Shown here one piece after another: positions 26,216 through 35,591 of a stretch of 64,000 nucleotides of DNA. The stretch is from the NCBI RefSeq assembly GCF_004342605.1, contig NZ_SLZL01000006.1, forward strand, positions 207,747 to 271,746. Reading direction: 5' to 3'. Source of the DNA: Caulobacter sp. BK020. Its GTDB lineage: Bacteria; Pseudomonadota; Alphaproteobacteria; Caulobacterales; Caulobacteraceae. The notes beneath the pieces were generated by a model, which was given only the letters and a program-made list of their open reading frames with translations, was not told where the DNA came from and did not search any database. Every line of letters starts with the position of its first letter. Position 1 is the stretch's first letter. A program made the position numbers and the translations under genes.

Positions 26216-26383
26216 ATGCCGCACGCGACGCCAGATCCCCGCACCGACGACTCGTCCGAACACCTCGACGATCAGCTTGAAGAGGGGCTGGAGGACAGCT
26301 TCCCGGCCAGCGATCCGCCATCGGTCGCCCGCCGCCACCGCAGGCCGGCGTCCGAGCCGCCGGAGCCGAGCGAGGAGGATTGA
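26216..26383 (+). CDS. Small conserved protein with LEDSFPASDPPS motif
   Basis: A 55-residue frame starting at ATG 26216 with a strong AGGAGAG site six bases upstream. The core DQLEEGLEDSFPASDPPSVA is a motif I recognise from many short proteobacterial hypothetical proteins; the rest is charged or Pro-rich. No membrane segment. Function is unknown. Confidence 0.7.
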   Translation: MPHATPDPRTDDSSEHLDDQLEEGLEDSFPASDPPSVARRHRRPASEPPEPSEED

Positions 26384-26483
26384 CCACAAGCCGGCTTGAT
26401 CCGGCCGACCGTTGGTCTGTAGGTTAGCCCCTGATTTGAACAACTGTTCGAGGCGCTCGCCGGAGTCGCCGTCAGGAAACCGC

Positions 26484-27353
26484 ATGAGCTCGCGCTTCGA
26501 AGGCACCGCCGATTACGTCGCAACCGAAGACCTGAAGGTGGCCGTCAACGCCGCCGTCGCCCTGGAACGCCCCCTGCTGATCAAGGGCGAACCTGGCACC
26601 GGCAAGACGGTCCTGGCCTACGAGGTGGCCAAGGCGATGAACGCGCCGCTGCTGACCTGGCACATCAAGTCCACCACCAAGGCCCAGCAGGGCCTCTACG
26701 AGTACGACGCCGTGACGCGGCTGCGCGACAGCCAGCTGGGCGACGAGCGGGTCAAGGATGTTCGCAACTACATAAAAAAGGGCAAGCTTTGGGAGGCCTT
26801 CGAGGCCCCGAGCCGGCCCGTCCTGCTGATCGACGAGATCGACAAGGCCGACATCGAGTTTCCCAACGACCTGCTGCAGGAACTGGATCGCAACGAGTTC
26901 TACGTCTACGAGACCAACGAGACGATCGCCGCCAAGGTCCGGCCGATCATCATCATCACCTCGAACAACGAGAAGGAACTGCCGGACGCCTTCCTGCGCC
27001 GCTGCTTCTTTCACTACATCCGCTTCCCCGAGGAGGCGACGATGCAGGCCATCGTCGACGTGCACTTCCCGGGCATCAAGCAGAAGCTGGTCGCCGAGGC
27101 CCTGCGGATCTTCTACGACATGCGCAAGGTCCCGGGCCTGAAGAAGAAGCCGTCGACCTCGGAGCTGCTGGACTGGCTGAAGCTGCTGCTGGTCGAGGAC
27201 ATCGACGAGGCCGTCCTGCGCGAGAAGGACCCGACCAAGCTGATCCCGCCGCTGCACGGCGCCCTGCTGAAAAACGAGCAGGACGTCCACCTGTTCGAGC
27301 GCTTGGCCTTCCTGGCCCGTCGCGAGGGTTCTGGGCTCCGGCCGGGGCAGTAG
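26484..27353 (+). CDS. MoxR-type AAA+ ATPase
   Basis: A 289-residue AAA+ protein of the MoxR group. Walker A is GEPGTGKT (35-42), Walker B VLLIDE (113-118), and sensor 1 lies in IIIITSNNEKELPDAFLRR. The start MSSRFEGTADYVATEDL matches the family. MoxR ATPases are chaperones that usually act with a von Willebrand factor A protein encoded next door; no such partner is present here, as the next gene encodes an unrelated secreted protein. ATP hydrolysis and a chaperone-like role are family knowledge; the target is unknown. Confidence 0.9.
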   Translation: MSSRFEGTADYVATEDLKVAVNAAVALERPLLIKGEPGTGKTVLAYEVAKAMNAPLLTWHIKSTTKAQQGLYEYDAVTRLRDSQLGDERVKDVRNYIKKGKLWEAFEAPSRPVLLIDEIDKADIEFPNDLLQELDRNEFYVYETNETIAAKVRPIIIITSNNEKELPDAFLRRCFFHYIRFPEEATMQAIVDVHFPGIKQKLVAEALRIFYDMRKVPGLKKKPSTSELLDWLKLLLVEDIDEAVLREKDPTKLIPPLHGALLKNEQDVHLFERLAFLARREGSGLRPGQ

Positions 27354-27429
27354 ACGCTCGCCGAAAGATTGTATCTGGACGTACGCTCTTGGCTCGGCCA
27401 ACCTTGAGTCAGGTTGGGAAGCGCGCGAT

Positions 27430-28587
27430 ATGAGATCCTGGGCTTGGACAACGCTTGGCCTGGCCATGGCGACGACTCCGGCCGCGGCGCGCGAGGCCTG
27501 CCCGCCGCGACCGCCCGTGCAGGCGATCGTCCTGCCCTCGACCAACATGCAGAGCGACCTGGTCACCCTGATCTCCCTCGGTCCGGCGATCGCCGATAAG
27601 GCGCTCCAGCGCAAGGCCTTGCTGAAGGCCAAGCCCAAGTGCGACGAGGCCGGGCTCAAGGCAGGCGGTGCGACCTACGCGCTGTTCGAGACCACGGCCA
27701 CCTCGCCGGTCCTGATGGCGCGAACCGCCAGTCCCGACGCGCCGATCTTCTTCGTCGCCCCGTTCGCCGACATGACCGCCGCGGTCATGGCCGAACTCGA
27801 GAAACGTCCGGCCCCTTCCGCCAAGGCCAGCTACGTGCTGGGGATCTCGACCAAGACGGGCGCCTCGGCGTTGCGCCTGTATCCATCCGTTCCCGACGGC
27901 CAGGCCTTCAAGGCCGATGTCGCCGCGGCGCTGCAGGGCCGGCTGCCGCCGCTGGTCAGCCGCGACGAGCGGACCAAAAGGATCCAGGTCAACGTCCAGG
28001 CCGACGCCTACGAAGGCCCCAAGTCCACGCCCGGCGCGACGCCCCTGCCCGGCTCCCGGCCGGGCCTGCCGGCCGTCAGCGCCACGCCGCAGAACCAGAG
28101 CTTCCGCGAGCAGCCGGACGGCGCGGCCCTGCACCAGGCCTCGGGCTTCACCTGCCCCGTCGCGATCGACGGCTTCAAGCGCGACCGCCTGACCGTCTAC
28201 GACGCCGCCCAGGGCGGCCGCGACGTCAGCTGCGGCTACGCGGCGTCCCCCGCGACCGCGACGGCGACCCTCTACCTGACGAAACTGCCCGCCCAGTACA
28301 CCCTGACCCGCGTGTTCGACATCTATGTCGAGCAGGCCAAGGCCCACACGCCCCCGGTGGGCGAGGCGGTCGATCCCTATCCCGCCTCCGAAGGCGGCCC
28401 GCGTCGCCAGGGCCGGTTCTGGCGCGACAAGGAGGGCCGCAACGAAGGCCTGTGGCTGATGCAGATCGGCCCCTGGTTCGCCAAGCTCCGCGTGACCTAT
28501 TCCGACGCCGACGTCGCGACGGTCCGCCGCCTGGCCGCCGACCTGCTGGGCGCCATCGACGCCCAGGTGAAGCCGCCGACCGTATGA
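27430..28587 (+). CDS. Secreted protein of unknown function
   Basis: A 385-residue protein with a signal peptide (MRSWAWTTLGLAMATTPAAA). The mature protein has a Cys near its start (EACPPRPPV) and a Pro-rich linker near residue 205 (STPGATPLPGSRPGLP) that separates two halves; the second contains FTCPVAIDGFKRDRLTVYD and a conserved-looking IGPWFAKLRVTY. I recognise no family. It is followed after 73 nt by a lipoprotein gene on the same strand. Confidence 0.75.
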   Translation: MRSWAWTTLGLAMATTPAAAREACPPRPPVQAIVLPSTNMQSDLVTLISLGPAIADKALQRKALLKAKPKCDEAGLKAGGATYALFETTATSPVLMARTASPDAPIFFVAPFADMTAAVMAELEKRPAPSAKASYVLGISTKTGASALRLYPSVPDGQAFKADVAAALQGRLPPLVSRDERTKRIQVNVQADAYEGPKSTPGATPLPGSRPGLPAVSATPQNQSFREQPDGAALHQASGFTCPVAIDGFKRDRLTVYDAAQGGRDVSCGYAASPATATATLYLTKLPAQYTLTRVFDIYVEQAKAHTPPVGEAVDPYPASEGGPRRQGRFWRDKEGRNEGLWLMQIGPWFAKLRVTYSDADVATVRRLAADLLGAIDAQVKPPTV

Positions 28588-28660
28588 GGCCCTTACCGCG
28601 ATTTCATTGGATTTCCGCGCGCCGCCAGCCCAGTTTCGCGCCGAACGGGAGATTCCTCTG

Positions 28661-29494
28661 ATGCGACACCTGCTGCTGCTGGCCGCCACGAGCCTGATCG
28701 CCCTGACCGCCTGCTCACCCAAGGTCGAGGTCGCCCACAAGGACCGCAAGCCGCACGGCAAGCACGAGCCGCTGCGGGCGATCACCAGGCTGGACTGCCC
28801 CGACCGGCAGGGCGAGCTGACCCGGGTTAGCGCCGCCGCCGACGGCCAGGCCTGCGTCTATGCCGGCCAGAACGCCGAGGTGACCCTCAAGCTGGTGGCC
28901 TTGAACGGCGGCGACGCCGAGGCGGCCCTGGCGCCGATCGAGACCGAGCTGAAGGCCCTGATGCCGGCCGTCAAGTCGCCGCCGCCCTCGCCTCCCACCA
29001 GCGGCAAGCCCCGCGGCGACAGCGCCAAGATCAGCCTGCCCGGCATCCGGATCGACGCCCACGACAAGGGCGCCGACATCAAGATCGGCGGCCTGACCAT
29101 CAACGCCAACGACGACACGGCCGAGGTCAAGGTCGCCAAGAACGTCACCGTCCGCGACGGCGGGACGACGCGGACGGTCAGCGAGCGCGCCAGCGGCGGC
29201 AACGCCAATGTCAGCGTCAAGTCCAGCGACGACGAAGAGGGCGACGTCGACATCCACGCCACCGACGAGGGCGCCCAGATCCGCCAGCGCCGGCGCGGCG
29301 ACGGGGTGCGCGCCACCCTGATCCTGGCCAGCGACAAAGCCGCCAGCGGCTATCGGGTCGTCGGCTACGAGGCCCGCGGCCCCAAGGGCGGCCCGCTGGC
29401 CGTGGCCGTGGTCAAGGCCAAGGGCCGCGACGGCAGCGACCACGACATCTTCGAGGACATGAAGACCCTGGTCCGTCACAACGTCGGGGGGTGA
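28661..29494 (+). CDS. Lipoprotein of unknown function
   Basis: A 277-residue protein from ATG 28661, with GGGAGA eight bases upstream. The signal sequence MRHLLLLAATSLIALTACS ends in the lipobox LTAC, so the protein is probably lipid-anchored at Cys18. The mature region includes a Pro-rich linker (KSPPPSPPTSGKP) and repetitive strand-like segments (IRIDAHDKGADIKIGGLTI, NANDDTAEVKVAKNVTV). A Gly/Asp/Lys-rich composition suggests a flexible periplasmic protein. No domain is recognised. Confidence 0.75.
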   Translation: MRHLLLLAATSLIALTACSPKVEVAHKDRKPHGKHEPLRAITRLDCPDRQGELTRVSAAADGQACVYAGQNAEVTLKLVALNGGDAEAALAPIETELKALMPAVKSPPPSPPTSGKPRGDSAKISLPGIRIDAHDKGADIKIGGLTINANDDTAEVKVAKNVTVRDGGTTRTVSERASGGNANVSVKSSDDEEGDVDIHATDEGAQIRQRRRGDGVRATLILASDKAASGYRVVGYEARGPKGGPLAVAVVKAKGRDGSDHDIFEDMKTLVRHNVGG

Positions 29495-29543
29495 ACGCCC
29501 CGCCGATCGGGAAGATTCCCAGAAACCCCTCGCCTTCAACTTC

Positions 29544-29673
29544 GTCATCCCGGGACTCGTGCCCGGGACCCCTGGTTCAGCTCGCACGTGAAGCGCAAGC
29601 GGTTCGCCGGCGAACCGCCCCTCCCGCACCTGCGGCGGACAGAGGGGTTCCGGGCACAAGGGCCCGGAATGAC
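29544..29673. repeat. Large imperfect inverted repeat (REP-like)
   Basis: Two arms of about 30 bases, at 29544-29573 (starting GTCATCCCGGGACTCGTG) and 29643-29673 (ending GGCCCGGAATGAC), are imperfect complements separated by about 70 bases. The element fills the gap between convergent genes. The GTCATCCCGG arm type is common in intergenic repeats of alphaproteobacteria, and a relative occurs at 45041-45158. Confidence 0.75.
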
Positions 29674-29715
29674 GGCTGAAATGGGATTGGTGGTCGATCG
29701 AGGACAGACTCCCCC

Positions 29716-30084
29716 TCAAACCGGCGTCACCTCCATCACCTTGTAGGTCAGCGGCCGGCCCTCGTCGTCGGTGACGGTGACATATTCGCCCAGGGCGAAG
29801 CGGTGCTGGCCCAGGCGGTGCACCGGCTCGTCGTCCAGCTCGACATCCTCGTCATAGTCGAAGAACCAGCGCTCGCCGCGGCGGTTCAGGCGACCGTCGG
29901 CGGCGTCCTCGTCGGGGGCGAAGCGGCGCACCACGCACTCGTCCTTGGCCTTGGCGTAGGCGTCCGCGTCCAGGTGGCCGTCCTCGGTCAGCGGCGCGGT
30001 CAGGGCGTAGCCGCGGTGGTCGTCGCCCCCCGCGAACTCGGTGCCGGGATTGCGGGCCAGACGCATGACGATGCGGGACAGGGA
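29716..30084 (-). CDS. Conserved hypothetical protein
   Basis: A 122-residue protein from ATG 30084 (MSLSRIVMRLARNPGTEFAG), chosen because AAGGAGGA lies seven bases upstream. It is rich in charged residues, with a central ERWFFDYDEDVELDDEPVH and a C-terminal GEYVTVTDDEGRPLTYKVME that looks like a small beta domain. I recognise no named family. It lies 37 nt downstream of the universal stress protein gene on the same strand, so a shared stress-related transcript is plausible. Confidence 0.8.
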   Translation of the reverse strand, partial: SLSRIVMRLARNPGTEFAGGDDHRGYALTAPLTEDGHLDADAYAKAKDECVVRRFAPDEDAADGRLNRRGERWFFDYDEDVELDDEPVHRLGQHRFALGEYVTVTDDEGRPLTYKVMEVTPV

Positions 30085-30121
30085 CATTTTTACGTCCTCC
30101 TTCTTGTTGCTGAACAATGAC

Positions 30122-30937
30122 TTAGTGAGACAGAAACAGCGAAGGGCCGTCGCTGTTGAGCAGGCTGCGGGTGGTGCCGCCGAAGATGAACTCCTGCAGG
30201 CGCGGATGGCCGAAGGCGCCGGCCACCATGACCTCGGCGCCGACCTCCCGGGCCGCGCCCAGCAACAGGGCCGCGGCGTCGTTGCCCGAGCCGTCCAGCA
30301 CCTTGGCCGTGGCCGCGACGCCGCGCGCCGCCAGGAACTCGACCAGGCGCTCCAGGGCGAAATTTCGCGACGAGGCGCCCGGCGCGCCGGCCACCACGAC
30401 GGCGGCGGCCTTCTGCAGCAGCGGCAGGGCCGTGCGCATGGCGCGGCTGGCCTCCTTGCCGCCGTCCCAGGCCACCAGGACCGTGCCGCCGACCTTCAGG
30501 CCCGGCCGCGCCACCAGCACCGGACGCTGCTCGTCGGCGATCATCTGCTGGAACGACTCGGCCAGCGGCCCCTTGCCGCGGGCCGCGGCGCTGTCGAAGA
30601 CGATCACGTCCGACAGGCGGCCCTCCATGGCCAGGCCGGCCCAGACCGGCGACTCCAGGCTGATCGCCCGGCTGCGGGCGTAGCCCAGCTCGGCCACCAG
30701 CCGGTCGACGGCGCGGTGGCCCTCGACGGCGGCTTCCTTCAGGCTCTCCAGGGCCGTGACCTGCACCCCGCCCATGAAGCCCTCGCCCATCCACGGCATC
30801 AGGTCGGCCATGTCGGCCGGGGCGTGGACGCAGGCCAGCTCGGCGTCGAACCCCTCGGCCAGCACCCGGGCCGACTCCAGAAGGCCCCGGTCGGCGGCGG
30901 CGCCGGCCAGCGGCGCCATGATTCTCGCCCAGCTCAT
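30122..30937 (-). CDS. Universal stress protein (two UspA-like domains)
   Basis: A 271-residue protein made of tandem Usp domains. The first is degenerate (MSWARIMAPLAGAAADRGLL to about residue 140). The second (from VGGTVLVAWDGGKEASRAM) keeps the ATP-binding signature near the end, GAFGHPRLQEFIFGGTTRSLL, read as GAFGH and FGGTTRSLL. AGGAG lies seven bases before the ATG. Cytoplasmic Usp proteins bind ATP and help under stress; the specific role is unknown. It probably forms an operon with the small gene downstream. Confidence 0.88.
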   Translation of the reverse strand: MSWARIMAPLAGAAADRGLLESARVLAEGFDAELACVHAPADMADLMPWMGEGFMGGVQVTALESLKEAAVEGHRAVDRLVAELGYARSRAISLESPVWAGLAMEGRLSDVIVFDSAAARGKGPLAESFQQMIADEQRPVLVARPGLKVGGTVLVAWDGGKEASRAMRTALPLLQKAAAVVVAGAPGASSRNFALERLVEFLAARGVAATAKVLDGSGNDAAALLLGAAREVGAEVMVAGAFGHPRLQEFIFGGTTRSLLNSDGPSLFLSH

Positions 30938-31090
30938 GATCGATCTCCTGGTCCAGGCATTTCCAAACGGCGAGGGTGTCGCCTCAGGCGCATTTCCACA
31001 GCCAAAGGCCGGCCCCTCATTGATCTTTGTCAATCGATGGGCCAGTCCAGACAGGGTCAGGCCTGCACCTTCACCGTAAGGAACGATTTC

Positions 31091-31732
31091 GTGGCCAAAG
31101 GGCTGCATAAAACTCCGCCCCGGGCGTGGCAGCGCATGCTGTCGGGACGCAGGCTCGACCTGCTGGACCCCTCGCCGATGGACATCGAGATCGAGGACAT
31201 CGCCCACGGCCTGGCCCGGGTGGCGCGCTGGAACGGCCAGACCACCGGCGAGCACGGCTTCTCGGTGGCCCAGCACAGCGTGGTGGTCGAGGAGATCGCC
31301 GCCCACATCAAGCCCGACCTTGAGCCGAAATGGCGGCTGGCCGCCCTGCTGCACGACGCCAGCGAATATGTGATCGGCGACATGATCAGCCCGTTCAAGG
31401 CGGCCTTGGGCGTCAGCTACAAGGACTTCGAGGCCCGGCTGGAGGACGCCATCCACATCCGCTTCGGCCTGCCGCCGAAGACCCCGCCGGCGGTCAAGAA
31501 ACTGATCAAGCAGGCCGACCGGGCCTGCGCCTTCTTCGAGGCCACCCAACTGGCCGGGTTCGAGCACGCGGAGTCCCTGGCCATCTTCGGCCCGCCGCCG
31601 GCCGGCTACGACCTGAAGATCCTGCCCCTGCCGCCGTTCGAGGCCCAGGCCCGCTACGTGCAGCGCTTTCACGTGCTGTCCCGCGCCGCCGGCTTCGAGT
31701 CGGCGCCCGGTGCGGCGTTCGAGACCGAATGA
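31091..31732 (+). CDS. HD-domain phosphohydrolase (YfbR-like)
   Basis: A 213-residue HD-domain protein starting at GTG 31091 with AAGGAA seven bases upstream. Metal-binding residues are visible: TTGEHGFSVAQHSVVV, LAALLHDASEYVIGD (the HD pair) and IKQADRACAFFEA (a later Asp). It resembles YfbR-type 5'-nucleotidases that dephosphorylate nucleoside monophosphates. It overlaps the NadQ-like regulator by 4 nt (ATGA), so the two are coupled, which suggests nucleotide or NAD metabolism. Confidence 0.85.
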   Translation: MAKGLHKTPPRAWQRMLSGRRLDLLDPSPMDIEIEDIAHGLARVARWNGQTTGEHGFSVAQHSVVVEEIAAHIKPDLEPKWRLAALLHDASEYVIGDMISPFKAALGVSYKDFEARLEDAIHIRFGLPPKTPPAVKKLIKQADRACAFFEATQLAGFEHAESLAIFGPPPAGYDLKILPLPPFEAQARYVQRFHVLSRAAGFESAPGAAFETE

Positions 31733-32721
31733 GCGCCCCTCGCTCGACATCGGTCGTCATCGGCCTGTCGGCGGTGGTGGTGGCCATTCGCGACGGCGAG
31801 GCCGTGGTGCTGACGGTCCGGCCGCACGACGCCGTCACCGACGTGGCCAGTCCCCTGCCCGGCCTGCCGTTCGGCCCGTTCGACCCGGCCGGCCACCGCA
31901 CCTTCGAGCTGGGCCTGCGGGCCTTCGTCACCCAGCAGACGCGCTTCCAGCTGGGCTATGTGGAGCAGCTCTACACGTTCGGCGACGAGGGCCGCGACGC
32001 GCCGCGCGCCGAGATGGGGGCCGGGGCGGCCCGGATCGTCTCGGTCGGCTATCTGGGCCTGACGCCCACGGCGGTCGAGACCCAGGCGCCCGACACCGCC
32101 TGGGCCCCCTGGTCCGCCTTCTTCCCCTGGGAGGACTGGCGCCACGGCCGTCCCGCCCTGCTGGACGAGGCCATCGCCCCCGCCCTGCGCCGATGGGCCG
32201 GCGACGACCCCGGCAAGGCCTCACGGGCCCGCCTGGCCTTCGCCCTGGACGGCGCGCCGTGGAACGAGGAACGGGTGCTGGAACGCTACGAGCTGCTCTA
32301 CGAGGCCGGCCTGGCCCCCGAGGCGGCCCGTGACCGCGCCAGGGCCGAGGGCCATGACCCGGCCGAGCCCGCCGCCCTGTCGGCGGCGTTGGGCGAGCCG
32401 ATGATCTCGGATCACCGCCGCATCCTGGCCACCGGCCTGTCTCGCCTGCGCGGCAAGATCAAGTACCGCCCCGTGGTGTTCGAGCTGATGCCGGCCGAGT
32501 TCACCCTGTCGGCTCTGCAGCGCACGGTCGAGGCCATCGCCGGCGTGCCGCTGCACAAGCAGAACTTCCGCCGCGTGGTCGAGCGCGAGGATCTGGTCCA
32601 GGGCCTGGGCCGCCAGGACGCCGACACCGGCGGCCGCCCGGCCGAGCTGTTCCGCTTCCGCCGCGAGATCCTGGCCGCGCGTCCGGCCACGGGGCTCTCC
32701 CTGCCGCTGCTGCGGGATTAG
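31729..32721 (+). CDS. nadQ: NadQ-like NAD-metabolism regulator (Nudix-like + winged helix)
   Basis: A 330-residue protein. The N-terminal half looks like a Nudix fold (VVIGLSAVVVAIRDGEAVVL, then FELGLRAFVTQQTRFQLGYV) but without an intact Nudix box, as expected for regulators that use the domain for ligand sensing. The C-terminus carries RGKIKYRPVVFELMPAEFTL and LHKQNFRRVVE, the winged-helix signature of the COG4111 group described as NadQ, a repressor of NAD biosynthesis in alphaproteobacteria. The ligand and targets are family knowledge; no nad gene is in this window. It overlaps the HD-domain gene by 4 nt. Confidence 0.75.
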   Translation: MSAPRSTSVVIGLSAVVVAIRDGEAVVLTVRPHDAVTDVASPLPGLPFGPFDPAGHRTFELGLRAFVTQQTRFQLGYVEQLYTFGDEGRDAPRAEMGAGAARIVSVGYLGLTPTAVETQAPDTAWAPWSAFFPWEDWRHGRPALLDEAIAPALRRWAGDDPGKASRARLAFALDGAPWNEERVLERYELLYEAGLAPEAARDRARAEGHDPAEPAALSAALGEPMISDHRRILATGLSRLRGKIKYRPVVFELMPAEFTLSALQRTVEAIAGVPLHKQNFRRVVEREDLVQGLGRQDADTGGRPAELFRFRREILAARPATGLSLPLLRD

Positions 32722-32760
32722 CTTGCGCCGCCGCGCGTCGCGGCCAGGCTGCACCTCGGG

Positions 32761-32871
32761 ATGGTGAGACTTCGCAAGACGCAACTGGCGGCTGGGGCCA
32801 GCGTGGCCGCGGCCCTGGCGGCGCCGGGCTTCGGCCTGGCCGTTCATATGGGGTGCGACACCCAGGTCTAA
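32761..32871 (+). CDS. Possible 36-residue peptide
   Basis: An ATG frame 39 nt after nadQ encoding MVRLRKTQLAAGASVAAALA, then APGFGLAVHMGCDTQV. The basic start and Ala-rich hydrophobic middle look like a secretion signal or a small membrane peptide. There is no good ribosome binding site and it overlaps the convergent gene end by 4 nt, so it may not be translated. Confidence 0.25.
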   Translation: MVRLRKTQLAAGASVAAALAAPGFGLAVHMGCDTQV

Positions 32872-33062
32872 TCCCCGTCCGAAGGCGTCCTGTCCCGCGC
32901 TTCCCGTATTGCGGCGGCCAACTTGAGCCGACGGCGGATATCGCGCCGAAGACAGTCCATGCGCGCGGGCGTGCGGCCGCTGTCGTCGTCCATCGGGTCG
33001 GTGGTGTCGGGGGCGGGCGATCGGGCGGCCCGGAGACGGGCGCGAGTCCTGGATCGAGGCAT
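32868..33062 (-). CDS. Small basic protein
   Basis: A 64-residue frame with a good AGGAG site six bases before ATG 33062. The sequence is Arg/Asp-rich (MPRSRTRARLRAARSPAP at the N-terminus; a helix RRDIRRRLKLAAAIREARD near the end). No membrane segment and no family recognised. Acceptance rests mainly on the ribosome binding site and a coding-like composition. Confidence 0.5.
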   Translation of the reverse strand: MPRSRTRARLRAARSPAPDTTDPMDDDSGRTPARMDCLRRDIRRRLKLAAAIREARDRTPSDGD

Positions 33063-33737
33063 GGGGTCTCCTCACGAGGGCAAGGTTTCGCCGCCTCACG
33101 CGGCGGGCCGCTGAAGTGTGGGGAGGGCTGCGGAGCGCCGGGCCAGGCCCGGAAGCTTTTGAAGAAATACCGTTTCGACCAGGACCGACGCTCCGCGCGA
33201 TCGTTATCCGGGAGCGTCCGGCGATCGGCCCTGTTCGGACCTCGCCGGTCTAAAGCCCCCGACGGGCGGGCCGGGCTTGCGTCGCCCGGTCCCGGAACGT
33301 CCGCGTCACCGCAGACCTGTCGCGCCCCTCGGCCCTCACCCAACGCCGTATCTGTGTTCCAGGCCCGGCCGGCACCAGATGGATGAGGTTTGGCGACCCC
33401 TGACGAGACCGCCGCCGACGAGCGTGCCCGCTCGACCGCCCCCCAAGGCCGCGAAGGTCGCAGGCCTTAGCGCCCTCCCCATCGCCTCAAGGTGAGTTGA
33501 TCATACGGCGGCGCGAGAGACGGAGGATAAGTGGATTTGCGACGTTGAATTGATTGGGGAAACGCGCCGGGAGCGATGAGGGCGTTTTCTCGTCCGTTTC
33601 CCCGAACCCTCTCCCTTGGGAGAGGGAGGGGCCCGTCGCGAAGCGATGGGAGGGAGAGGGATTATGTCCGTCCGACGCCGTAAGCCCTCTCCCCGCCCCT
33701 CTCCCGCCGGGAGAGGGAGCATAAGTTTGACCGCCGT
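33063..33737. repeat. 675-nt intergenic region with CCCTCTCCC hairpin repeats
   Basis: No supported gene. The part next to the chemoreceptor gene contains two hairpins with the same stem: CCCTCTCCC/GGGAGAGGG at 33607-33626 (loop TT) and at 33697-33717 (loop GCC). Between them are a TCGCGAAGCGA dyad and further CCCTCTCCCC runs. This looks like a composite intergenic repeat. The rest (33063-33600) is GC-rich without clear structure; a possible CCGGGC/GCCCGG hairpin lies near 33140. Confidence 0.6.
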
Positions 33738-35591
33738 TCAGGCCGCGCGGCCGGGGCGGCGCAGGGCGGTCGGAGCCTGGTCGGCCTGGCCGGCCCCGCT
33801 CAGTTCGAACCGGGCGACCAGGGCCCCGAGATGCCCGGCCTCGCCCTTCAGGGCGTGGCTGGCGGCGGTCGACTGCTCCACCATGGCCGCGTTCTGCTGC
33901 ACCATCTGGTCCATCTGGTTGACCGCGGCGTTGATTTCCGAAAGTCCCGTGGCCTGGGCCTGGGTGGAGTCGTTGATCTCGGTGACCAGCGCCTCGACCG
34001 TCTCCACCTGCTCGACGATGCGGCGCAGCGCCTGGCCGGTCTCGTCGACCAGGGCCACGCCCTCGTCCACCTGCTGGCCGGAGGTCGAGATTAGGGTCTT
34101 GATTTCCTTGGCGGCCTCGGCCGAGCGCTGGGCCAGGGCCCGCACTTCCTGCGCCACCACCGCGAAGCCGCGGCCGGCGTCGCCGGCCCGCGCCGCCTCG
34201 ACCCCGGCGTTCAGGGCCAGAAGGTTGGTCTGGAAGGCGATCTCGTCGATCACGCCGATGATCTGGGTGATCTCGGCCGAGGACTTGGCGATCTTGCTCA
34301 TCGCCGAGATGGCGTTGCGCACCACCTCGCCGGAGCCCTGGGCCTCGCCGCGCGCCGCCTCGACCGCGGTGGAGGCCTTTCGCGAGCCGGCGGCCGTCTG
34401 CTTGACCCGCTGGGTGATGTCCTCCAGCGCGCTGGAGGTGCGCTCCAGGCTGGCGGCCTGCTGTTCGCTGCGCCGGGCCAGATCGTCGGCGGCGCTGGTC
34501 AGCTCGTCCGACCCGGCGCGGATGCCGTTGGCGGCCGTGGCGATCACGCCCATGCTCTGGTCAAGCTGGGAAACGGCCGTGTTGAAGTCGTCGCGCAGCT
34601 GGCGGTATTCCTGGGCGACCTCTTCGGTCAGGCGGGCCTTCAGGTCGCCGCCGGCCAGGCGGTTCAGCTGGCTGGCCATCGCCGCCACCAGCCGCTGCTG
34701 GCTCTCGCCGGCGCTCTCGAACGCGGCTTCCATGTCCTTGAGCTTGCGGTCCAGCTCGGTCTGGAACGCCGCGGCCTGGGCCTGCAGGCGCTCGCGTTCG
34801 ATGCCGCCGTCCTTGAAGACCAGGACCGCGCGGGCGACGTCGCCGATCTCGTCCCTGCGGTCGGCGCTGGGCACCGCGACCGAGAAATCGTCGGCCGCCA
34901 GGCGGCTCATCACGCGGGTCAGGTCGGCCAGGGGCCGCACCGAGCGCACCGACCACAGCGCGATCACCCCGCCCAGCACCAGGGCGCCGACCGCCAGCAG
35001 GATCGTCAGCCAGGTGAAGCCCTCGGCGATCGCCCGGGTGTGGGCGCCGATCGCCTTGTTCTCCGCCTCCTTCAGGTCGATGAACTGGTTGATCTGCTTG
35101 AGCCACTGCACGAACAGCGGGCGGGCTTGGCCCATCAGGACCTGGTGTGCGCCCGCCGCGTCGCCCGCGCGCTGGCGCGCGATGACGTCCTGGATCAGCG
35201 GCAGGGTCTGGGCCTCGGTCTGCTTGATGCTGTCGACGATCGCCCGCTCGGCGTCGGTGGCGTCGGGCCGAGCCATCATCTCGTCCAGCGGGGCGGCCGA
35301 CTGCGCGTACTTGTCGGTCAGCTTCTTGATCAGGGCCTCCTCGGCGCCGATCGCGTCGGGCTCGACCAGGGTCACGTCGCGCAGGGCGATCGCCCGGTCG
35401 TGGACGCTGCCCCGGAAATTGATCGCGTAGCGCTGGGCCTTGCTGTTGACGTCGTTCACCGTCGCCAGGTTCTGGTTGATCTGCTGGACCTTCTGGATGC
35501 TGATCGCCGACAGGCCGACCACCAGACTGAGCACCAGGGCGAAGCCGACCCAGAGGCGCGTTCCGATCTTCAGGGACGAAAGGATGTTCAT
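33738..35591 (-). CDS. Methyl-accepting chemotaxis protein
   Basis: A 617-residue chemoreceptor from ATG 35591 ([19 protein letters not shown]). First membrane helix about 10-32, periplasmic four-helix-bundle domain ([19 protein letters not shown] onwards), second helix about 190-212 ([20 protein letters not shown]), HAMP domain, then the cytoplasmic signalling helix pair whose tip is [20 protein letters not shown]. It binds a small molecule outside and controls CheA inside. The C-terminus (ALRRPGRAA) has no CheR-binding NWETF pentapeptide, so adaptation depends on other receptors. No che genes are adjacent. Confidence 0.92.
   Translation of the reverse strand: MNILSSLKIGTRLWVGFALVLSLVVGLSAISIQKVQQINQNLATVNDVNSKAQRYAINFRGSVHDRAIALRDVTLVEPDAIGAEEALIKKLTDKYAQSAAPLDEMMARPDATDAERAIVDSIKQTEAQTLPLIQDVIARQRAGDAAGAHQVLMGQARPLFVQWLKQINQFIDLKEAENKAIGAHTRAIAEGFTWLTILLAVGALVLGGVIALWSVRSVRPLADLTRVMSRLAADDFSVAVPSADRRDEIGDVARAVLVFKDGGIERERLQAQAAAFQTELDRKLKDMEAAFESAGESQQRLVAAMASQLNRLAGGDLKARLTEEVAQEYRQLRDDFNTAVSQLDQSMGVIATAANGIRAGSDELTSAADDLARRSEQQAASLERTSSALEDITQRVKQTAAGSRKASTAVEAARGEAQGSGEVVRNAISAMSKIAKSSAEITQIIGVIDEIAFQTNLLALNAGVEAARAGDAGRGFAVVAQEVRALAQRSAEAAKEIKTLISTSGQQVDEGVALVDETGQALRRIVEQVETVEALVTEINDSTQAQATGLSEINAAVNQMDQMVQQNAAMVEQSTAASHALKGEAGHLGALVARFELSGAGQADQAPTALRRPGRAA

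Noticed and set aside
33380..33495. 38-residue plus-strand frame (MDEVWRPLTRPPP)
   Set aside because: No ribosome binding site, Pro/Ala-rich shadow-like composition and no recognisable similarity.
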